Assembly: GCF_001021165.1 (NCBI RefSeq)
Contig: NZ_AZAY01000013.1
Coordinates: 1 to 36,946, forward strand
DNA: 36,946 nucleotides
Direction of reading: 5' to 3'
DNA from: Marinitoga sp. 1197
GTDB taxonomy: Bacteria; Thermotogota; Thermotogae; Petrotogales; Petrotogaceae
Shown: positions 1 through 6,878 of the stretch, in pieces
How positions within the stretch are numbered: the first letter of the stretch is position 1
Layout: every line of letters starts with the position of its first letter
The notes under the pieces: generated by a model
The model's input: the letters and a program-made list of their open reading frames with translations, nothing else
The model's database searches: none
What the model was told of the DNA's origin: nothing
Position numbers and translations under genes: made by a program

Positions 1-9
1 CCTTGACCT
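1..9 (+). rRNA. 3' end of 23S rRNA (partial)
   Basis: The window opens with CTTGACC, the usual last bases of bacterial 23S rRNA, which pair with GGTCAAG at the 23S 5' end. A 5S gene follows about 33 bases later on the same strand, as expected in a 16S-23S-5S operon. The rest of the gene lies outside the window, so the exact boundary is inferred. Confidence 0.55.
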
Positions 10-41
10 TATTAAGTAACTATGCACATGTGAATGAGTTT

Positions 42-158
42 TGAGGGGTGCAGATACTGGATATGGAAACACGCGGAACCATGCCGAACCCGACCGTTAA
101 GCATATCCAGGCCGATGGTAGTATGGGAAATCCATGCGAGAGTAGGTAGCGCCCCTCT
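42..158 (+). rRNA. rrf: 5S ribosomal RNA
   Basis: This is a complete 5S rRNA of about 117 nt. The terminal helix is visible as GAGGGGTGC at the 5' end pairing with GCGCCCCTC at the 3' end. The conserved core CCGAACCCGACCGTTAAGC and the GCCGATGGTAGTATGGG block (loops C and E) are present, as is GAGAGTAGGTAGC near the 3' end. It follows the 23S tail and is followed by a strong intrinsic terminator, so it is the last gene of the rRNA operon. Ends are uncertain by one or two bases. Confidence 0.96.
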
Positions 159-167
159 TTTTATTTT

Positions 168-200
168 ACCCCCTGTTAAATAATCAGGGGGTTTTTTTTT
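168..200 (+). terminator. Intrinsic terminator of the rRNA operon
   Basis: A 7-bp stem (CCCCCTG at 169-175 with CAGGGGG at 185-191) has a 9-nt loop and is followed by nine T. It lies ten bases after the 5S 3' end and closes the rRNA transcript. Confidence 0.92.
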
Positions 201-211
201 ATAATATATAC

Positions 212-241
212 TTGACAAAATATTAATAAAAGTGATATAAT
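212..241 (+). promoter_or_regulatory. Consensus promoter for the 248-362 RNA
   Basis: A perfect -35 (TTGACA, 212-217) and a perfect -10 (TATAAT, 236-241) are separated by 18 bp. No other promoter in the window matches the consensus so closely. It points to the structured RNA that follows and possibly, by read-through, to the operon starting at 537. The predicted start of transcription is near 248. Confidence 0.85.
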
Positions 242-247
242 AGACAT

Positions 248-362
248 GATGAGATATCTATGCCAACTGTAATCATATGGGAACTCCAAGCTTTATAGCT
301 TAGTCTGAAACTATCTTTCTCCATATGATATTTTTAAAGCAGCCTTCAACGGCTGCTTTTTT
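248..362 (+). ncRNA. Candidate structured small RNA or attenuator leader
   Basis: About 115 nt lie between a consensus promoter and an intrinsic terminator, with no convincing reading frame inside. A 9-bp outer helix (272-280 with 321-329) encloses a 5-bp hairpin (288-292/297-301) and a short 3-bp hairpin (302-304/310-312), giving a multi-branch fold. The terminator stem AAAGCAGCC/GGCTGCTTT (336-344/351-359) ends in a T run. I do not recognise the family. There is no T-box GGTGG motif, and it is shorter than a typical 6S RNA. It may be an independent small RNA or a riboswitch-like leader controlling the PqqD-like/ABC operon, for which I see no other good promoter. Boundaries are inferred. Confidence 0.55.
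336..362 (+). terminator. Intrinsic terminator of the 248-362 RNA
   Basis: A 9-bp stem (336-344/351-359) with loop TTCAAC is followed by a T run reaching 362. It lies about 175 bp upstream of the PqqD-like gene, so transcription of that operon must read through it or start downstream. Confidence 0.88.
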
Positions 363-368
363 GTTTAA

Positions 369-500
369 AGAAAAATTATAAATTCACAGAAAGAAGTAAA
401 AGATAACGTTTTATTTTGTCCAGCGATAAATTATTCCGAAAACAGGAATTTTTCAAAAATACCAAAATATATAGAAGATGTTTTTAATTTATTAAAATAA
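369..500 (+). pseudogene. Open frame without a start codon, possible gene remnant
   Basis: A 43-codon open frame runs from the stop at 366-368 to TAA at 498-500, with no ATG, GTG or TTG start near its 5' end. Its translation ends with the segment KYIEDVFNLLK and contains LFCPAINYSENR. In such AT-rich DNA an open frame of this size is only mildly unusual. It could be the 3' end of a gene whose front was lost when the small-RNA/rRNA region was joined here, a precursor peptide with an unusual start, or chance. Besides this frame I see nothing in 363-509. I do not recognise the protein. Confidence 0.22.
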
Positions 501-536
501 AGAGGAATAATGTTAGTTATATCGAGGAGTGAAATT

Positions 537-776
537 ATGATAAAATATTATAGCAATAATTACGGTGAAAGTTATTTGTTTATTGATATTAATAATAATA
601 TATTATTATTAAAAAATGACTGGGCAGACATTGGAAAACTTTTATTAGATGGATATACAATAAATGAATTACTTTCGCTATTTAATGATTTTATTGATGA
701 CAAAGAAAAATTTAATATAAGCTGCAAAACTTTAATAGAAAAATTTAAGTCTATAGAGGTGGGTAATTTTGATTGA
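537..776 (+). CDS. PqqD-like small protein (putative RiPP recognition element)
   Basis: A 79-residue protein starting at the ATG at 537, chosen because GAGGAG (524-529) sits seven bases upstream. An ATG at 510 would add nine residues but has a poorly spaced ribosome site. The pattern is that of PqqD-type winged-helix domains: a beta-rich front (LFIDINNNILLL), then a small residue and the helix DIGKLLLDGYTINELL, then a last helix. In known systems these domains bind leader peptides of ribosomally made peptides, or act as small partners of modification or export machinery. Its stop overlaps the start of the ABC ATPase gene, implying translational coupling. No radical SAM enzyme or evident precursor gene is present. 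The assignment rests on pattern only; an unrelated small protein is possible. Confidence 0.5.
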   Translation: MIKYYSNNYGESYLFIDINNNILLLKNDWADIGKLLLDGYTINELLSLFNDFIDDKEKFNISCKTLIEKFKSIEVGNFD

Positions 777-1593
777 ACTTTCTGAAATTAATTTGAAAAT
801 TAAAAATAAAATTATTTTAGAAGACATAAATTTATCCTTTCCTGATAAAAAAACAATTGGCGTAGTAGGGAAAAATGGTTCTGGCAAAAGTACACTTTTA
901 AAAATAATGGCTGGAATTATAAAACCCACGAATGGTAAGATTAGTGTCCTGAACTATGTTCCGTATAAAAGAAGCAAAGATTTTTTGAAAAAAATTTCTT
1001 TTGTTAATCCTCAAAAAGGGTTTCTTGATTATTCGTTACCTGCTATTGACTTTTATAAATTTTTATCTAAAGTTTACAAAATAAATAAGGAAGAATTTGA
1101 AAATAAAATTAATTATCTTGGAAAGATATTAGATATAGAAAAAAAGATTTATCAACCTGTTAGGTTATTATCTTTTGGTGAAAGAGTAAAGTGTGAAATT
1201 TTAGCTAAATTATTACATTCTCCAAAACTAATTTTTTTGGATGAACCATTTATAGGATTAGATATTGATACGAAAAAAAAATTAATTGAGTTTTTAAAAA
1301 TTCAAAAAAAAGAAGATCGCACTATTTTTATTGTCACACATGAAATTAACGTTCTATCTGAAATTGTTGATGAACTAATAATATTGGATAAAGGAAGAGT
1401 GTTAAGAAAAATTGATGAAAAAGAAATCGAAAAATTCAAGAAATTAAAAAAAATTATTTATGTATTTTCTGACGATTCGACAAAAAGTGAAATCATACAT
1501 GAATCAAAAATTCAGCATATTTCTCTAAAAAATATTAACTCAATTCAAATAAATGATATTACAATTGAAGATATATTGAAGGAGTTAATATAA
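769..1593 (+). CDS. ABC exporter ATP-binding protein, COG4586-like
   Basis: A 274-residue cytoplasmic ATPase that would drive export through the two permeases encoded next. Walker A is GKNGSGKST (34-42). The signature is the variant LSFGER, Walker B is LIFLDEP followed by the D-loop GLD, and the switch histidine is in VTHE. The LSFGER form and the stretch before GLD resemble ATPases that pair with ABC-2 family 6 permeases. About 70 residues after the H-loop form an accessory C-terminal region. The start is TTG at 769, supported by GAGGTGGG seven bases upstream, and it lies inside the end of the PqqD-like gene. The stop overlaps the next ATG by one base. Substrate unknown. Confidence 0.88.
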   Translation: MIELSEINLKIKNKIILEDINLSFPDKKTIGVVGKNGSGKSTLLKIMAGIIKPTNGKISVLNYVPYKRSKDFLKKISFVNPQKGFLDYSLPAIDFYKFLSKVYKINKEEFENKINYLGKILDIEKKIYQPVRLLSFGERVKCEILAKLLHSPKLIFLDEPFIGLDIDTKKKLIEFLKIQKKEDRTIFIVTHEINVLSEIVDELIILDKGRVLRKIDEKEIEKFKKLKKIIYVFSDDSTKSEIIHESKIQHISLKNINSIQINDITIEDILKELI

Positions 1594-2333
1594 TGGAATA
1601 TTTAGAATACAGCAAATTTTTATTAAAAAGATTAAAAATTTATAAAATAAATTGGTACTTGTATATTTTTCAAAATACTATTAATTTTTTCTTTTTATAC
1701 CTTTTTTTACAATTAGGTATAGGAGAAAAAAATGAAATAATACATTATTATTTTGCACTTTCTTTTTTTCTATCTCATATCATTCCCGTAATAAAACCGG
1801 GTTTTTTTAATTTAGTAAGAAACGGAGAATTAGATAATTTGATACTATTACCTATAAATAAAATTTTGTATTTTTCTGTTGTAGAAATTGTATATCCTTT
1901 GTATAATATTTTTTTAACTTTACCAATCATTTTTGTTTTTTCATTTATCTTCAATATTCGTTTTACTAATTTAATTATTTTGATAATTATTTTTCCTTTT
2001 GCATTGTTGTTATCTTCTCTAATTTCAATATTATTTAGTTTAAGCGCTTTTTGGTTAAAAAAAGGAGATTCACTTTCGTTTTGGTCATATAGTTTATTTA
2101 AAATTATTTCTGGTGGATTAATTCCGCTTAAATATTTCCCTCAAAAAATCCGAGCAATTTTTGAATTTTTGCCGTTTAATTATATAATAAATTTTCCTGG
2201 AGAATCGTTTGCTAAGGGCACACTTGATATTCAGGAGTTTTTAAAATTAGTGTTCTGGATTTTTATAATATTTTTAATTTCTCAATTGTTTTATAAATTT
2301 GCAATATCTAAATACGAAACTGCAGGTGGTTAA
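1593..2333 (+). CDS. ABC-2 type permease, first of a pair (PF06182-like)
   Basis: A 246-residue integral membrane protein with about six hydrophobic segments, for example around residues 25-42, 50-66, 105-125, 128-150 and 217-240. The cytoplasmic motif NGELDNLILLPIN and the C-terminus YETAGG are typical of ABC-2 family 6 permeases, which work as heteromeric pairs with one ATPase. The gene overlaps the ATPase stop by one base (TAATG) and ends two bases before the second permease, so the operon is tightly coupled. The cargo cannot be deduced from the sequence. Confidence 0.85.
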   Translation: MEYLEYSKFLLKRLKIYKINWYLYIFQNTINFFFLYLFLQLGIGEKNEIIHYYFALSFFLSHIIPVIKPGFFNLVRNGELDNLILLPINKILYFSVVEIVYPLYNIFLTLPIIFVFSFIFNIRFTNLIILIIIFPFALLLSSLISILFSLSAFWLKKGDSLSFWSYSLFKIISGGLIPLKYFPQKIRAIFEFLPFNYIINFPGESFAKGTLDIQEFLKLVFWIFIIFLISQLFYKFAISKYETAGG

Positions 2334-2334
2334 T

Positions 2335-3072
2335 ATGCTCATACAGAGTTTTTTAAATGGTATAAAAGTTAGAATATTGTTTTTAAAAGATACAATTTTA
2401 ATGATTTTTTGGGGAATTTTTGAATTATTAATGACAATTATATTTTTTTCAGTAATAAAAATCAATTTCAAAATGGAAATTTCTGATGAAAAAATGTTTT
2501 TGCTAATCGGAACGGCGTTTATTGTAGAAACTATCTATTATGCATTTTTTGGTTCTTCTCTTCTTAATTTATCAAACCTTGTTGTGGAAGGAAAATTAGA
2601 TAATTATATTTTACTACCTCGGAATATCAGCTGGATATTATCAATAATAAATATAGATTCCTTATATTTAATTACATTATTGCCGAATTTATATCTAATA
2701 TTAGTTTCTTATAACTGGAATATTGAAGACTTTTTTAAATATATTATTAATGTTTTTATTATGGTGCTAATAAGGTATTCTTTTCAATTAATAATTTCTT
2801 CTTTTAATTTTATCTTTATTAATGTAAAGTTGCTTGAAGATACTATTAATAACCTTTTTTCTTATTCATATTTGCCTAGAAATATTTATACATCTTTTTG
2901 GAAATATATTTTTATCATAATTCCTGTAAGCCTTTTTGCAAATATTCCTGTAGAAAGTCTTTTAGAAAAGAAATATATGATAGAATATCTTATATTTGGT
3001 ATTTTGTTACTTTTTATATCAAATATATTTTTTAAAAAAACATTAGAAAAATATATAAGTGCTGGTGGATAA
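2335..3072 (+). CDS. ABC-2 type permease, second of a pair (PF06182-like)
   Basis: A 245-residue membrane protein with about six hydrophobic segments, homologous in layout to the preceding permease. It carries VEGKLDNYILLPRN in the same place and ends in YISAGG. The ATG at 2335 is chosen over an in-frame start at 2299 because AGGTGG lies just upstream and an overlap with the previous gene is avoided. Its last 58 or so codons and the following terminator are repeated almost exactly at 11599-11802. A bidirectional terminator follows, facing the convergent lipoprotein operon. Confidence 0.85.
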   Translation: MLIQSFLNGIKVRILFLKDTILMIFWGIFELLMTIIFFSVIKINFKMEISDEKMFLLIGTAFIVETIYYAFFGSSLLNLSNLVVEGKLDNYILLPRNISWILSIINIDSLYLITLLPNLYLILVSYNWNIEDFFKYIINVFIMVLIRYSFQLIISSFNFIFINVKLLEDTINNLFSYSYLPRNIYTSFWKYIFIIIPVSLFANIPVESLLEKKYMIEYLIFGILLLFISNIFFKKTLEKYISAGG

Positions 3073-3101
3073 AAAACAGGTCTCAAAGAGAGACCTGTTT
3101 T
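2898..3101 (+). repeat. Direct repeat, copy 1 (permease 3' end plus terminator)
   Basis: These 204 bp recur at 11599-11802 with a constant offset of 8701 bp and no gaps. The only differences I find are GG at 2998-2999 versus AA in the copy. The repeat begins inside the second permease gene and ends at the T run of its terminator. Sequences outside are unrelated, except for a 12-bp block (TTATTTCATTAT) at the ends of both flanking minus-strand genes. Confidence 0.95.
3073..3101. terminator. Bidirectional terminator, copy 1
   Basis: A 9-bp stem (ACAGGTCTC/GAGACCTGT, 3076-3084/3090-3098) has an A run on the left and a T run on the right, so it can stop the plus-strand ABC operon and the minus-strand lipoprotein operon. 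The same hairpin recurs at 11774-11802. Confidence 0.9.
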
Positions 3102-3121
3102 CATTATTTCTAAAAAAACAT

Positions 3122-3460
3122 TTATTTCATTATTTCGGATATTTTTATTGTTATATTGGATTTTACTTCATAATTTTTTTCATATTTTTTTTCATTATAA
3201 TCTATTATAAACTTATATATTCCCGAATTTAACTCTATTTCTTTATATTTGCCACTTTTTAAATTTTTTATCTCTTGAATTTTTTCATTATCTTTATATA
3301 TAAAAAGATTTATATTTACCTCTTCACCTGTATTATAATATATATCATTAATCAATGTAACTTTAACTTTTGTTTGAAATATTGTGTTAAAATCAAAACT
3401 CATACAAGAAGAAAATATTAAAATGATTGTTATTAATAATATATAATATATTCTTTTCAT
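3122..3460 (-). CDS. Small predicted lipoprotein
   Basis: A 112-residue protein, the last gene of the lipoprotein operon. It has a basic N-terminus, a hydrophobic stretch and a lipobox-like IFSSC with Cys19, then about 90 beta-prone residues resembling a single Ig or transthyretin-like fold (KVKVTLINDIYYNTGEEVNI, then SGKYKEIELNSGIYKF). I choose ATG at 3460 over GTG at 3469 because GAGG, overlapping the previous stop, is then about eight bases away. It probably sits in the outer membrane facing the periplasm or the exterior. Family not recognised. Confidence 0.7.
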   Translation of the reverse strand: MKRIYYILLITIILIFSSCMSFDFNTIFQTKVKVTLINDIYYNTGEEVNINLFIYKDNEKIQEIKNLKSGKYKEIELNSGIYKFIIDYNEKKYEKNYEVKSNITIKISEIMK

Positions 3461-3470
3461 CCTATTCACC

Positions 3471-5096
3471 TCACTTAGAATTCCTTACTATTTCTTCAAA
3501 TACTTGAGTGAATTCTTCAACAGTCATGTTTTTATTTAATTTTATTTCTGTATTCGGTTTATTTAAATATATGTTATCTTTCAAAAGATCGTATATTGCT
3601 ATATTATTTTCTCCATATTCTATATATGCAAAACGGGCATAATTATCATAAAAATTTATTTTTGATATATTTGTTATATTAGATAAAGATAATTTATTAG
3701 ATGTTAAATTTACTATGTTTAACTTATATGCTCTTAAATATGGTAACTTTACATTGTATTTTAAATTCCCTGAAATATAGGATATAATAAAATCCGCTGG
3801 AATACTTGATCTCAAATCTATTTTATACAAATTTATCCCATTTTTCATAATTATATAATTTTCAGGTGATATATAAATATCTGTATTGTCATTAACTAAA
3901 GTACTGTCTCCCAAAAAATGAATTTTCATTTCACCATTTCCTGTAAATGTTTGTTCATTAGAATATGGAAATTCTAAAACTACAAGCGGAATCGTATAAT
4001 TTGCACTTACAACATTTGTAGCTCCTTGAGTTAAATCACTTATTACTAAGGTAGATTCTAAAGAAAAATCTTTAAGTATAATAAATGTTGAATTTTCATA
4101 TATATAGCCATCAATTATATCTCCATATGTTACTGTTGAAACATACGACTCCGAATTATCAATATCTGCATTTGTTACACCAACTAATTGAAAATCATTT
4201 GTCGTTCTATTTTCAAATAATGAAAATGCTGTTGCATTTGAAGATGTTTCAATATTTTTTGTTATTTTTAATTTTATAATTTTATTATCTTCTTTTTCTC
4301 CATACAATAATTTATCATTATTAAGAACAAAAGGCCCTTTTATATTTGACATATCTGAAATAATTGTTGTTGATGATAATGTGTCTCCATTTATTAAATT
4401 ATAATCTGATATTATAAGTTCTGTTTTATTAGTTGTTGTATTTTTTTGTTTATATAACACTTTATTTCCACTTAAAATCTTATAATACAAATTAGAAACA
4501 TCTAGAGAAATGTTTAAATCTGTTGGTTCTTTGCTCATATCTATTGTATTATCAAAAACTAAAAGTTTAGAGCTTTCATCTGAAACTGCAAACAAATTAT
4601 TTTTTTCATCAAATTGCAATGAATTCCATGTTTTTCCATTTTCTAAAATAATTTTGTTATATAATTGTTTTGTATATATGGATTGTGGCAAATCTTTCCC
4701 TTTGGGATACAATAATACTGTTCTATTATTATTATCAAATTTGAAACTTCCATTTAAATATACATTTCCTTCTTCACTATCACAAAAAACTGTTTTTAAA
4801 TTTTGATTATCAAATTTTTTTAGAATATCTGTATACCACAATGTTTTTTCCATTGAAGATACCCTTAAATAAGTTAAACTTGCATCACTATCTATCGTAA
4901 CTAATCCTGATACTACTTGTTTTCCTGACGAATCATAACTCACATACAAATGATTTTGATCAAGATTTATTAGATTTTTTTCTTCTGGTTTTTCTATAAA
5001 TGTTGGAGTTATAATTTCTGTTTTTGATTGATCAACACATCCAAATAAAATTAACAATAAAACAAAAAAAATTATAACGAATATACCTTTTTTCAC
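3471..5096 (-). CDS. Predicted lipoprotein, beta-propeller-like
   Basis: A 541-residue exported protein with a type II signal: MKKG, a hydrophobic run and lipobox LFGC with Cys20. The remainder is rich in short beta strands with recurring hydrophobic-turn-hydrophobic units (KLLVFDNT, KVLYKQKN, KLLYGEKE, NLYKIDLR), which suggests a beta-propeller, but I recognise no named family. The start is GTG at 5096: the motif TGAGGTGAAT supplies both the previous gene's stop and the ribosome site. The frame could open at TTG 5117, but that would put polar residues before the signal peptide. It is the third gene of a four-gene lipoprotein operon. Confidence 0.72.
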   Translation of the reverse strand: MKKGIFVIIFFVLLLILFGCVDQSKTEIITPTFIEKPEEKNLINLDQNHLYVSYDSSGKQVVSGLVTIDSDASLTYLRVSSMEKTLWYTDILKKFDNQNLKTVFCDSEEGNVYLNGSFKFDNNNRTVLLYPKGKDLPQSIYTKQLYNKIILENGKTWNSLQFDEKNNLFAVSDESSKLLVFDNTIDMSKEPTDLNISLDVSNLYYKILSGNKVLYKQKNTTTNKTELIISDYNLINGDTLSSTTIISDMSNIKGPFVLNNDKLLYGEKEDNKIIKLKITKNIETSSNATAFSLFENRTTNDFQLVGVTNADIDNSESYVSTVTYGDIIDGYIYENSTFIILKDFSLESTLVISDLTQGATNVVSANYTIPLVVLEFPYSNEQTFTGNGEMKIHFLGDSTLVNDNTDIYISPENYIIMKNGINLYKIDLRSSIPADFIISYISGNLKYNVKLPYLRAYKLNIVNLTSNKLSLSNITNISKINFYDNYARFAYIEYGENNIAIYDLLKDNIYLNKPNTEIKLNKNMTVEEFTQVFEEIVRNSK

Positions 5097-5106
5097 TTCA
5101 TTCACC

Positions 5107-6864
5107 TCACTTTTCAATTAACATTTTTATTGCCTGTCGTTTTAGCGTTTCTTTTTCATTTGAATTTAACAATCTTATAACAACCATTTTTTCACTATTT
5201 ACATTTGTTAAATCAATAATTCCATACAAAGGTTTATTTTCTATATCAAGACCTGAAAAGTACATATAAACACCAAAATCATCTGAAAATTTAGAATCTA
5301 TTTCTTTAAATTTATATGGAATTTTATTCATAACTGCTATATTTTTTACTTTTTCAAAATTAAGATTAATAGGCGTCATAAGCTTTGTTTTCATCATATT
5401 ACCTTCAATTCTAAGATTAATATCAGCAGCATCCTTAACTTCGCTTTCTTGAACTTTTTTAAATTCTATTGAATAATCTCTAGAAGTATTTAAATCAAAT
5501 CTTTTAATATATGAACCGTCCATCAAAACATTATTATCCTTGAAAGGCATTAATGCAAAATAATGTTTATTTAAAATCATTTTGACTTCTTCTTTTTCGT
5601 TTTCATTTTTTTCAAACAAAAATAATTCTTTTTTTGTAAACAAAGGTAAACCGTCGCTGTTATGTGGAATCACCAAAACTGCATAATATTTCACACTATT
5701 TTGATCAATTAAAGGTATTTGTACTTTATAATCAAGGATAATCTTTACATCATATTTAATACTCAATTCTGAAAACAAAATATAAGTTTTATTCTCACTA
5801 TATATTACACTATTAATAGCAGGTATATTTATACTTATATTTTTTTTAGATAAAGTTAACGTTCCACCTAACGAAACCTCTGAAGTTTTTGATATTTTTA
5901 TACCCTCTGAAGTGAACAACTTTAATTCTGTAAAATCTTTGCTATTTGGATCATTTAAATTAATATATTTCAATTTTGAAATATTTTTAGAATTATCAAG
6001 ATATACTAAATAACCAGATTTTGATAAAGAAATAGGATAAGAAACTTTTTCGCTTAAAGTATATAATTCTTTTATATTATTTATATTTTTAATCTTTTCT
6101 CCACTTTCTAATGATCCTGTTTCTCCCAATTTTCCAACATATATTTTATTATTAGCACTATATATTATTAAATTATTTATTATTACATAATAATCATTTA
6201 CATCAAAACTTCTTAATGTATTTTTTTCTGAATCATACAATCTATAATACTCCCCTTGCTCATAATCAAAAGCATATAACCCTTTATTTTCAGTATTTAT
6301 AAAATATAGCCATCCTGTAGAATCCATTTGTATAGGTTGCCATGAACTTGGAAATTTATTATTTCTTACAGTTAACACATTTACTTTTAAGTCTTCTGTT
6401 TCAGCTTCAGCATCTGGTATTTTTAATTTTGGATTTTTAGAAGCATTTTCCAAGAGCACTATTTTCCATACTCTACCACTGCTTTTTCCTATTGAAATTG
6501 CGAAATTACCAATTAAATAATAATTATCTGGATTAATTCTTAAGACATAATCTATAGAAAACTTTGTAAAAACAGAAGGTATATCTATCTCCACAGCTTT
6601 GCGGGATACTGATTCATCGTATATTGTTAATTCCTTTTTACCTTCAATTCCTGGAACAACCGAAACCTTTAAAAGTTGTTCTGTTGAATTATCAACAAAA
6701 ATTTTTTGATCTTTCCAAAAACTTTCAGCTTTGGACAAATTTTGTTGATTTTTAGAATGATCCTGATTTCCTGCAAATGGATTTAGAAAGGCTAATGAAC
6801 CACAACTTGAGAGCAAAAGTATTAACATAATAGCCAGAGAAATGTGTTTTAATAACTTTTTCAT
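5107..6864 (-). CDS. Predicted lipoprotein, beta-propeller-like
   Basis: A 585-residue lipoprotein whose N-terminus MKKLLKHISL is followed by a hydrophobic core and lipobox LLSSC with Cys21. A disordered linker (asparagine- and glutamine-rich, 30-45) precedes a long beta-rich body with strand-turn units such as GWLYFINTENKGLYAFDYE and NKIYVGKL, similar in style to the neighbouring proteins. The ATG at 6864 has a strong AGGAGGGG upstream. The gene lies 14 bases after the giant propeller gene and its stop lies just upstream of the next gene's start, so the genes are co-transcribed. Function unknown; a scaffold or ligand-binding role in the outer envelope is inference. Confidence 0.72.
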   Translation of the reverse strand: MKKLLKHISLAIMLILLLSSCGSLAFLNPFAGNQDHSKNQQNLSKAESFWKDQKIFVDNSTEQLLKVSVVPGIEGKKELTIYDESVSRKAVEIDIPSVFTKFSIDYVLRINPDNYYLIGNFAISIGKSSGRVWKIVLLENASKNPKLKIPDAEAETEDLKVNVLTVRNNKFPSSWQPIQMDSTGWLYFINTENKGLYAFDYEQGEYYRLYDSEKNTLRSFDVNDYYVIINNLIIYSANNKIYVGKLGETGSLESGEKIKNINNIKELYTLSEKVSYPISLSKSGYLVYLDNSKNISKLKYINLNDPNSKDFTELKLFTSEGIKISKTSEVSLGGTLTLSKKNISINIPAINSVIYSENKTYILFSELSIKYDVKIILDYKVQIPLIDQNSVKYYAVLVIPHNSDGLPLFTKKELFLFEKNENEKEEVKMILNKHYFALMPFKDNNVLMDGSYIKRFDLNTSRDYSIEFKKVQESEVKDAADINLRIEGNMMKTKLMTPINLNFEKVKNIAVMNKIPYKFKEIDSKFSDDFGVYMYFSGLDIENKPLYGIIDLTNVNSEKMVVIRLLNSNEKETLKRQAIKMLIEK

Positions 6865-6878
6865 TTAATAATCCCCTC

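Noticed and set aside
12-218. Minus-strand open frame over the 5S region
   Set aside because: It lies across a clear 5S rRNA gene and its terminator.
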